Source: Pseudomonas graminis (GTDB lineage: Bacteria > Pseudomonadota > Gammaproteobacteria > Pseudomonadales > Pseudomonadaceae). Taken from it: a stretch of 64,000 nt of DNA. Below are positions 57,687 to 64,000 of the stretch, one piece after another. A model generated the notes under the pieces. The model saw only the letters and a program-made list of their open reading frames with translations, made no database searches and was not told the origin of the DNA. Location of the stretch: positions 1,887,001 through 1,951,000 of the forward strand of contig NZ_CP053746.1 in the NCBI RefSeq assembly GCF_013201545.1. The letters are read 5' to 3'. A program made the position numbers and the translations under genes. Every line of letters begins with the position of its first letter. Position 1 is the first letter of the stretch.

Positions 57687-58103
57687 ATGCGAATAACTGT
57701 ACCGGTACTACTTTTAGGCATGCTTGGCGCTCAATGCGCGCTGGCGGCTGGGGATGGAACATCCGCAGTGGGCGGAGGCATAGGCGGCGCGCTTGGGAAT
57801 GTCATTGGACAGCAAATGGGTGGAAGCACCGGCGCGGCGGTTGGTGCGGGTGTCGGCGGAGCCGCTGGCGGAGCTTTAGGCGCCAAAAGAGGAAGCAAGA
57901 CCGAAGCGGCTATCGGCGGGGGGCTGGGATCAGCGGGTGGGTCTGTCATTGGTAACCAGTTGGGTGGCTCAACAGGGTCAACCATAGGTGCCGGCTTAGG
58001 CGGCGCTGCCGGAGGCGCAGTGGGTAGCAACTTGGCAGATGACGGCGGCAACAACCGATCTCACGGTAAGCGACATGGACACAAGAAAAATAAGCATGAT
58101 TGA
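57687..58103 (+). CDS. Glycine-zipper secreted protein, copy 2
   Basis: A 138-residue protein starting at 57687 (MRITVPVLLLGMLGAQCALA), a signal peptide. The mature chain repeats the glycine-zipper blocks of the protein at 14280-14741 (GGALGNVIGQQMGGSTGAAV, GGAAGGALGAKRGSKTEAAI, GGGLGSAGGSVIGNQLGG) and ends in a His/Lys-rich tail (HGKRHGHKKNKHD). Function unknown; likely membrane-associated. Confidence 0.83.
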   Translation: MRITVPVLLLGMLGAQCALAAGDGTSAVGGGIGGALGNVIGQQMGGSTGAAVGAGVGGAAGGALGAKRGSKTEAAIGGGLGSAGGSVIGNQLGGSTGSTIGAGLGGAAGGAVGSNLADDGGNNRSHGKRHGHKKNKHD

Positions 58104-58272
58104 TAGCCCGGCGATCTGCTCCAACACCTCCAATCGAGTGATTTAAGCGACGACACACGCGCGTTTGTCGGAGACGTCGGCCACCAGCTGGGCGTCTTCA
58201 CACATATACGGCTCTGAGCTTACGAATCCATTCACATCTATCCGGGCTTACAAAGAAGCGGTGGGGAACCGT

Positions 58273-58293
58273 GAAAAGCAAAAAGCCCGCACG
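58273..58293 (-). terminator. Terminator of tRNA-Phe
   Basis: On the minus strand AAGCCCGC / GCGGGCTT with TTTTTGCTTTTC after it, 55 bases from the tRNA 3' end. Confidence 0.9.
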
Positions 58294-58348
58294 AGGCGGG
58301 CTTCTTGTGTGCTTTCAGCTGTGCTTGGCATCACCTGAAAACGAAAGG

Positions 58349-58424
58349 TGGTGCCCAGAGACGGAATCGAACCGCCGACACGGGGATTTTCAATCCCCTG
58401 CTCTACCGACTGAGCTATCTGGGC
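58349..58424 (-). tRNA. tRNA-Phe (GAA)
   Basis: A 76-nt tRNA: acceptor GCCCAGA / TCTGGGC, D arm GCTC..GAGC, anticodon stem GGGGA / TCCCC with loop TTGAAAA (anticodon GAA), T loop TTCGATT and genome-encoded CCA. It follows yggX, the common pseudomonad order. Confidence 0.98.
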
Positions 58425-58525
58425 AACGGGGCGCATTAAACGTGTTTTTCAGGAGGTCGTCAAGCATGGTGTCGAAAAAAATCTGAATTATTTCCTCCGC
58501 TTACGACGACACTGTCTCCGATGGG

Positions 58526-58798
58526 TTATTCGGCAGGGGGAACGTAGCCGTCGGCCTTGGCGTATTCCTCGCCGGACAGGTATTTGTCCATCTCGGTCTG
58601 CAGGAATTTGCGATCTTCGGCATTCATCATGTTCAGGCGGCGCTCGTTGATCAGCAGCGTCTGGTGTTTCTGCCAGTCGCCCCAGGCTTTCAGCGAGACG
58701 TTGTTGTAGATGTCTTCACCTTTGGCGCCCGGATACGGCGGACGGTCCAGGCCAGGCAATTCTTCTTTGTATTTGCGGCACATCACGGTGCGGGTCAT
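58526..58798 (-). CDS. yggX: YggX, Fe(II)-trafficking / oxidative-damage protection protein
   Basis: A 90-residue cytoplasmic protein ([20 protein letters not shown]) with the conserved Cys7 and the [20 protein letters not shown] block. It protects iron-sulfur enzymes. It overlaps mutY by four bases (58795-58798), an [4Fe-4S] enzyme, so the pairing is meaningful. Confidence 0.95.
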   Translation of the reverse strand: MTRTVMCRKYKEELPGLDRPPYPGAKGEDIYNNVSLKAWGDWQKHQTLLINERRLNMMNAEDRKFLQTEMDKYLSGEEYAKADGYVPPAE

Positions 58799-59862
58799 GA
58801 GGACTCTCCTGCATTCAGTACGTCGGCTGCGTTTTTCAGCAGTTTCTTCACCGGGGCGGCAAGGCCCAGGCGCGGCGGGGTGGCGAGGTTATACCAGAGC
58901 CAGTCGTCCTCGGCCACGTGATGGGTGGACGCGCGGACCCGGACCAGCCAGGGCTCGATGGTCAGCTGAAAGTGGCTGAACGTGTGGATCAGGCCCGGCA
59001 GGGCTTGATGCTCGCCCAATTCAAGGGCGTGCTGGTTGGCCAGATGCTGCATGTCGTTGAAGTCGTCCAGTTCCGGCAAGCTCCACAGCCCGCCCCAAAG
59101 CCCGGTCGAAGGGCGGCGATACAGCAGAATCGCGCCTTCGTGGTTGGCGAAGATGGGCATCAAGGTACGTTTTTGCGGCACGACCTTGCGCGGTTTCGGT
59201 ATTGGATAGCGGGTCTCTTGACCGAGCATGTGCGCTTCGCACCCACGTTCCAGGGGGCAGAGCAGGCAGCTGGGTTTGGTCCGGGTGCAAAGTGTGGCGC
59301 CCAGATCCATCATCGCCTGGGTGTAGTGATTGACCCGGCTGTGCGGCGTGTAGCGCTCTGCCGTGGCCCACATCTGCTTCGCCACCTTGGGCTCACCCGG
59401 ATAGCCTTCCTGGGCGGTGAAGCGGGCGAGCACGCGCTTGACGTTGCCGTCGAGGATCGGCGCGCGCAGGCCCATGCTGATGCTGGCAATCGCGCCCGCC
59501 GTGGAGAGGCCGATACCGGGCAGCTCGACGAGCTTTTCCACGTCGCGGGGGAATTCACCGCCGTGCTCGGCCACCACGATTTTCGCGGCTTTCTGCAGGT
59601 TGCGCGCGCGGGTGTAATAACCCAGCCCGGTCCACAGATGCAGGACCTCATCTTCCGGCGCTTCGGCCAACGCCTGCACGGTGGGCAGCGAGTCCATGAA
59701 TTTATCGAAATAGCCAAGCACCGTGCTGACCTGGGTTTGCTGCAGCATGATTTCCGACACCCACACACGGTAGGGGGTGATGTCGTGTTGCCAGGGAAGA
59801 TCGTGACGGCCGTGGCGGTCGTACCAGTCGAGAACGGCGGAGGAGAACTGCTCGGGTTGCAT
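58795..59862 (-). CDS. mutY: MutY, A/G-specific adenine glycosylase
   Basis: Removes adenine mispaired with 8-oxoguanine. From the ATG at 59862 ([18 protein letters not shown]) it is 355 residues. Catalytic Glu37 ([11 protein letters not shown]) and Asp138 ([10 protein letters not shown]), HhH ([14 protein letters not shown]), and the [4Fe-4S] Cys set in [17 protein letters not shown] are intact. A C-terminal NUDIX-like domain follows. The TTG one codon upstream is not needed as start. Confidence 0.96.
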   Translation of the reverse strand: MQPEQFSSAVLDWYDRHGRHDLPWQHDITPYRVWVSEIMLQQTQVSTVLGYFDKFMDSLPTVQALAEAPEDEVLHLWTGLGYYTRARNLQKAAKIVVAEHGGEFPRDVEKLVELPGIGLSTAGAIASISMGLRAPILDGNVKRVLARFTAQEGYPGEPKVAKQMWATAERYTPHSRVNHYTQAMMDLGATLCTRTKPSCLLCPLERGCEAHMLGQETRYPIPKPRKVVPQKRTLMPIFANHEGAILLYRRPSTGLWGGLWSLPELDDFNDMQHLANQHALELGEHQALPGLIHTFSHFQLTIEPWLVRVRASTHHVAEDDWLWYNLATPPRLGLAAPVKKLLKNAADVLNAGESS

Positions 59863-59965
59863 CAAGGGTTCCGGTGATCAAGAAAGTGGAGTTGCATCGC
59901 TCATTTCAAGGGGGCTTGCCTGCAAATGCGTTGGATCAGCGACACGGGGTTTCTGATCTGACGCA

Positions 59966-59989
59966 TTCGCGGGCAAGCCTGCTCCTACA
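59966..59989. repeat. REP element of the GGGCAAGC family
   Basis: TTCGCGGGCAAGCCTGCTCC..., with a degenerate inverted partner near 59914-59930 (GGGGGCTTGCCTGC), in the gap between mutY and asmA. It is the same family as the REPIN at 19995. Confidence 0.85.
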
Positions 59990-60016
59990 ACTGTTCCCTG
60001 CGGCTGTTAACCAGGG

Positions 60017-62245
60017 TTAACGCTTGAACAATCCCTTGATCGCGTCTTTGAGCTCGGGACTCACCTTGTCCCCCAGCTTTTCATCGATCTTGTCGCCGAT
60101 CCGGTCGCCTGCCAGCTTGGCAGCGACCTTGCCCAGGCCGTCGTTATCCAGACGGCAGGCCTTGGCGCCCATTTCCAGCGGGCCGCGGCAGAGCACCGGC
60201 CATTCGATGCCGACAAAGCGCGGATTCACTTCGCAGGCGGGGTCCGGCATGTCGCTCTTGTCGCCTTCGATGATCACGCCGACGCGGTAGTTCATGCCCA
60301 TGACGCGCAGGTCGATGTCGCCATCGCCGTTGACCGTCAGGCCCGGGGTGCGGACTTTCAAGTCCGGGTTGCTGGCCACGCCGTTGCGGAACACCAGATT
60401 GCCATTCAACTGCTGGAACGGCGTGTCCTTGCCGCGCGGTTCGCCGCTCAAGCTCTTGCGATTGAGCGTCGAGATGCCGCGGCAGAGCTGCTGCTCAAGG
60501 TTGGCATTGACCAGCACGCCATCGTTCAGCGCAAAACTCGCAGTACCGTTGAGGCTCTCGACCAGCGCCTTCTCGCTGTTGCCTTTGGCGGTCACATCGC
60601 TGGTGAGGTTAAGCAAACCGCGCAACGGCGGCGTGGTGCCCTGGCTCTGAATGAAATGTTCCACCGGCACCTTGGCAACGCGCGTCTGAACACGTGCCAA
60701 TGGCACTTCAGGGCGCGCATCCAAGTCGCCCTTGACCTCGAAATTACCGTTGTACAGATCGCCGCGCAGGCTGCTGACCGTGATCACGCCATCAAGCGCC
60801 GAGGTTTTCAGCGCCGCGTTCTGGATCGGCAGTTTCTCCAGGGTCAGCTTGCCGAAGCTCAGGTCGGCGTCGACGTCCAGTTTGCGCAGGCGCTCGAGGG
60901 GCAGCAGTTTCGCGTCGCTCCAGGCGCCTTGAGTCGGCTGATTCGGCAGAGGCGAGGTGCCCGACGCCACCATGGCTTCGGCTTCCGCGCCCTGAACTTC
61001 GGCTCTGCGCGCGGCCCCGGCGCTCTTCGCCTGCTCGCCTTCGGGCTTGCGATATCGGTCGGCGTCGAACGCATCGGCCTTGAGTTGCAGGCGCAGGGAT
61101 TGTTTAGCGAAGTCTTCCACGGCGACATGACCGGTGATGGTGCTGTCGTCGAGTTTCACCCTGAGGTCATCCAGCGAAACGCTAGTGGGTGTTGCCGCGA
61201 TGCGGGTGACCAATTCCAGTTTGTTCAGGCTGCCGTCGCCAAGGGGTGGCGCAGGTTGACCGACGCCGTCGAGGAAGTCGCGCAGATTGAGCTGGGCAAT
61301 CGAGATACCGCCTGTAAGCTGCGGCGTCTTGTCCAGATCACGCACATGCAACTCGCCGAGAGCCCGCAGTTGATTCGCGGACAGCTTCAGATTGGTCCAT
61401 TCCGCGACGTTAGCGGACATGTCTGCCAGCAATTGTCCCTGGGCCGAGAACGTCAGCGTCTTGCCCTGCAGCGGATCGCCCGCCGCTTCCCCGGAGAACC
61501 GCATGTCATCAAGCTGATAACGCTTGAGCGCGCGATCAAAGCGCAGCTTGCCGGTCAGTTCGGTTTTGGTGCGCACGACAGGTTGGTTGGTGCTGAGGAA
61601 CGCGGTCAGTTTCAGCGGGATGTCGGTCGCGTTGTGGATCGGGCCGGTGCTCAGCTGAATGCTCTCGGCGGTGAACTGCCGGGCCTTGGGAATATCGTTG
61701 AAATCGATCCGCGCGTTGTTCACGGTCAGGCTGTCAATGTCCAGCTTGAGCGGCTGCCACTGCTTGTCGGGTTTAGCCGACGCTGTATTGGCCGGCGCAT
61801 CCGGCGTGGCGGGCGGCTGGGCTGGATTAGCCGCAGTGGCGGGGACTTTGCCGATGTCTTCCCAGTTGCCATGGCCGTTTTCGTCGCGGGTCAGCGTCAG
61901 GTTCAGGCCCTCGACACGTACATCGCTCATCTGCACTTCCTTGCGCAGCAGCGGCAGAACGCGCACGGACAACCCGAGCATCTGCAGGTCGGCGAAGGGT
62001 TTGGACGGCTCGCTCAAGGTGGCAACGCTGGCATCGTGCAGCTCCAGGCCCAGCCACGGAAACAGGCTCCAGCCGATATCGCCATTGAGCGTGAGCTCGA
62101 CGTGGGCGCGATCGCGAACCAGTTTTCGAATCTCGTCTTTGTAGTCGTTGGGATCAAAAAAGTGGGTCAAGGCAAAGCCGAGAGCCACGATGATCAGCAA
62201 CAGCCCGAGAAGGGTGAGCCCCAGGATTTTGCCGAACGCTTTCAT
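60017..62245 (-). CDS. asmA: AsmA-family protein
   Basis: A 742-residue inner-membrane-anchored protein with one N-terminal segment (ILGLTLLGLLLIIVALGFAL) and a large periplasmic repeat-rich domain; family blocks include SLFPWLGLELHDASV and a C-terminal EVNPRFVGIEWPVLCRG. AsmA proteins influence outer-membrane assembly and lipid transport. Order asmA-mutY-yggX-tRNA-Phe matches other Pseudomonas genomes. Confidence 0.93.
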   Translation of the reverse strand: MKAFGKILGLTLLGLLLIIVALGFALTHFFDPNDYKDEIRKLVRDRAHVELTLNGDIGWSLFPWLGLELHDASVATLSEPSKPFADLQMLGLSVRVLPLLRKEVQMSDVRVEGLNLTLTRDENGHGNWEDIGKVPATAANPAQPPATPDAPANTASAKPDKQWQPLKLDIDSLTVNNARIDFNDIPKARQFTAESIQLSTGPIHNATDIPLKLTAFLSTNQPVVRTKTELTGKLRFDRALKRYQLDDMRFSGEAAGDPLQGKTLTFSAQGQLLADMSANVAEWTNLKLSANQLRALGELHVRDLDKTPQLTGGISIAQLNLRDFLDGVGQPAPPLGDGSLNKLELVTRIAATPTSVSLDDLRVKLDDSTITGHVAVEDFAKQSLRLQLKADAFDADRYRKPEGEQAKSAGAARRAEVQGAEAEAMVASGTSPLPNQPTQGAWSDAKLLPLERLRKLDVDADLSFGKLTLEKLPIQNAALKTSALDGVITVSSLRGDLYNGNFEVKGDLDARPEVPLARVQTRVAKVPVEHFIQSQGTTPPLRGLLNLTSDVTAKGNSEKALVESLNGTASFALNDGVLVNANLEQQLCRGISTLNRKSLSGEPRGKDTPFQQLNGNLVFRNGVASNPDLKVRTPGLTVNGDGDIDLRVMGMNYRVGVIIEGDKSDMPDPACEVNPRFVGIEWPVLCRGPLEMGAKACRLDNDGLGKVAAKLAGDRIGDKIDEKLGDKVSPELKDAIKGLFKR

Positions 62246-62574
62246 GGGCGAGTCCTTGTGTCGAGTCGTTCAAAATTTAGCCCGCGAGTATAGCGTCCTC
62301 ACGCAGGCATCGGGTTTTGGATCGCCACAGACACCTCCGATCGAAATGTCAGCGCCTTGCACAATGACAAACGGCACGAAAAAGGTAGTAGCAGAATGCT
62401 TTCTTTTCTGTCGCAAATGGTAATCTCGCGCCGTTCGCCAGCTTTGCTGCGTCGAATTGTCACGTAAAGAGACGGTCTGCCGATAAACCACCGAGGCCTG
62501 CGTGCTTGAAGAGTGGTGGCAGAGCGATGTCGCTGTTCTTGCGGGATATAACTAAAAATTGGGGGCAACAATAA
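62246..62574. promoter_or_regulatory. Divergent promoter region asmA / MFS transporter
   Basis: A 329-base gap. The reading frame on the minus strand through here and into the transporter is an antisense shadow. No confident promoter or sigma-54 site was seen. Confidence 0.4.
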
Positions 62575-64000
62575 ATGACTACGAGCACTGCTCTGGGCGG
62601 TACGGCCGCTCAGCCTGCGTTCTTGTCCAAAGAGCGCATTATCGCCAAACGCGGTTTCAACCGTTGGCTGGTTCCGCCAGCTGCATTGGCAATCCACCTG
62701 TGTATCGGCATGGCCTACGGCTTCTCGGTGTTCTGGCTGCCGTTGTCCAAGGCAATCGGCATCAAGACTGCTGTCGCCTGCCCGGCTGACATGGGTTTCT
62801 TCGAGCAAGTCATTTCGTCCAGTTGTGACTGGCCGATCTCCATGCTCGGCTGGATCTACACCCTGTTCTTCATTTTCCTGGGTTGCTCCGCAGCGATCTG
62901 GGGCGGCTGGCTGGAACACGCGGGCCCGCGCAAGGCCGGTGTTGTATCGGCACTGTGCTGGTGTGGCGGTCTGCTGATCTCGGCGCTGGGCGTATACACG
63001 CACCAGATCTGGCTGATGTGGATCGGCTCGGGCGTGATCGGCGGTATCGGTCTTGGCCTGGGTTATATCTCGCCGGTCTCGACGCTGATCAAGTGGTTCC
63101 CGGACAAGCGCGGCATGGCGACCGGTATGGCGATCATGGGTTTCGGCGGTGGCGCGATGGTGGGTGCTCCGCTGGCTACCGCACTGATGAGCCACTTCGC
63201 CACGCCTGACAGCGTCGGCGTATGGCAGAGCTTTGCGGTGATGGCGGTGATTTACTTCATCTTCATGATCGGCGGCGCACTGTCGTACCGCGTTCCGCCC
63301 ACCGGCTGGAAACCTGAAGGCTGGACCGCTCCGGCGAAGAAAGCCAACAGCGCGATGATCACCAACCGCCACGTGCACGTCAGCGTTGCATGGAAGACGC
63401 CTCAGTTCCGTCTGGTCTGGCTGGTGCTGTGCCTGAACGTTTCGGCAGGCATCGGCATCCTCGGCATGGCTTCGCCCCTGCTGCAGGAAGTGTTCGGCGG
63501 CAAGCTGCTGGGCACCGACCAGCCGTTCGGGCAGCTGGATGCTTCGCAACTGGCGGCCATCGCGGCCATTGCGGCCGGCTTCACCGGTCTGCTGAGCCTG
63601 TTCAACATCGGCGGCCGTTTCTTCTGGGCCTCGTTCTCGGACTACATCGGCCGTAAAGCCACCTACTTCGTGTTCTTCGCACTGGGCTTCCTGCTCTACG
63701 CGTCGGTACCGACCCTGGGTCACTTGGGCAGCGTTGCGCTGTTCGTGGCGGCGTTCTGCGTCGTGCTGTCGATGTACGGCGGCGGTTTCGCCACCGTTCC
63801 GGCTTACCTGGCTGACCTCTTCGGTACGCAAATGGTCGGCGCGATTCACGGTCGTCTGCTGACTGCATGGGCTGCCGCTGGTGTGCTTGGCCCGGTATTG
63901 GTGAACTACCTGCGTGAGTACCAGCTGAGCCACGGCGTTGCTCGTGCCGATGCTTACGACATCACCTTGTACATCCTCGCGGGTCTGCTGGTGCTGGGCT
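62575..64000 (+). CDS. OFA-family MFS transporter (3' truncated)
   Basis: Oxalate/formate antiporter-like MFS permease, cut by the window end after about 475 residues. It starts MTTSTALGGTAAQPAFLSKE after a GGGGGC site. Membrane segments alternate through ALAIHLCIGMAYGFSVFWLP and GGIGLGLGYISPVSTLIKWF, the latter holding the OFA-type motif; further on GGGFATVPAYLADLFGTQ. Probable substrate: a small carboxylate. Stop not in view. Confidence 0.9.
   Translation, partial: MTTSTALGGTAAQPAFLSKERIIAKRGFNRWLVPPAALAIHLCIGMAYGFSVFWLPLSKAIGIKTAVACPADMGFFEQVISSSCDWPISMLGWIYTLFFIFLGCSAAIWGGWLEHAGPRKAGVVSALCWCGGLLISALGVYTHQIWLMWIGSGVIGGIGLGLGYISPVSTLIKWFPDKRGMATGMAIMGFGGGAMVGAPLATALMSHFATPDSVGVWQSFAVMAVIYFIFMIGGALSYRVPPTGWKPEGWTAPAKKANSAMITNRHVHVSVAWKTPQFRLVWLVLCLNVSAGIGILGMASPLLQEVFGGKLLGTDQPFGQLDASQLAAIAAIAAGFTGLLSLFNIGGRFFWASFSDYIGRKATYFVFFALGFLLYASVPTLGHLGSVALFVAAFCVVLSMYGGGFATVPAYLADLFGTQMVGAIHGRLLTAWAAAGVLGPVLVNYLREYQLSHGVARADAYDITLYILAGLLVLG

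Noticed and set aside
60656..62293. 545-residue plus-strand frame opposite asmA
   Set aside because: Antisense shadow of asmA.
62299..63933. 544-residue minus-strand frame opposite the MFS transporter
   Set aside because: Antisense to a clear transporter; composition is typical of a shadow.

Overview
The window is chromosomal DNA of a fluorescent-type Pseudomonas (P. fluorescens/putida/syringae lineage; species not resolved). Support for this is direct: the ompR-envZ / rimABK / hslR / hslO / pckA neighbourhood, the asmA-mutY-yggX-tRNA-Phe block, high GC with dense antisense reading frames, and two Pseudomonas-type REP families (cores around GAGCAAGCTC and GGGCAAGCGC). I see no phage, insertion sequence, integrase or CRISPR array. 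Most of the window is core genome with small accessory patches.

Layout. 1-8.5 kb: osmosensing OmpR (5' cut by the window) and EnvZ, the rimABK ribosome-modification operon on the minus strand, then hslR, a PAP2 phosphatase, hslO and pckA. 8.5-11.6 kb: an accessory minus-strand group of a lipoprotein, a serine alpha/beta hydrolase resembling type VI lipase effectors, and a single-pass membrane protein. 11.8-15.2 kb: a RecQ-like helicase, a hot-dog thioesterase, a glycine-zipper protein and a strong candidate small RNA. 15.2-19.3 kb: a YdeP-type molybdopterin oxidoreductase with fdhD and a LysR regulator. 19.5-26.3 kb: kbp-like LysM protein, yrfG, nudE-cysQ, a tandem 160-bp REP duplication, and a translationally coupled dctB-dctD-thioesterase set. 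26.4-29.8 kb: complete rfbBACD for dTDP-L-rhamnose. 30-34.3 kb: a very large kinase/M23-like/PLP-enzyme fusion and agmatine deiminase.

34.4-45.5 kb is a patchwork: an OprD porin, AraC and LysR regulators, a XapX micro-protein, oxidoreductases, an orphan solute-binding protein, a small P-loop kinase, a nitrilase-family hydrolase and an OPT transporter. 45.6-52.9 kb carries a SnoaL-like protein, tRNA-Thr(UGU), a methyltransferase, a basic amino-acid ABC importer (hisP-J-Q-M order) and gabP. 52.9-58.1 kb is the most accessory-looking segment: a Fic protein, cytochrome b561, two tandem paralogous proteins of unknown function, a PIN-like/DUF433 toxin-antitoxin module and a second glycine-zipper protein. 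58.3-64 kb returns to core genes: tRNA-Phe(GAA), yggX-mutY, asmA and an OFA-family MFS transporter cut by the window end.

Functional links: RimA (EAL phosphodiesterase), RimB (retropepsin-like) and RimK (S6 glutamate ligase) form one c-di-GMP-linked ribosome-modification unit; FdhD serves the molybdoenzyme beside it; NudE and CysQ both deal with nucleotide by-products; RfbB, A, C and D run one linear pathway with every junction overlapping by 4 bases. The best candidates for undescribed biology are the hydrolase cassette at 8.5-11.6 kb, the small RNA near 14.84-14.93 kb, the paralogous pair at 54.9-56.1 kb, and the toxin-antitoxin module with a 24-bp-spaced direct repeat in its promoter region. 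All assignments come from reading the sequence; no database search was run.
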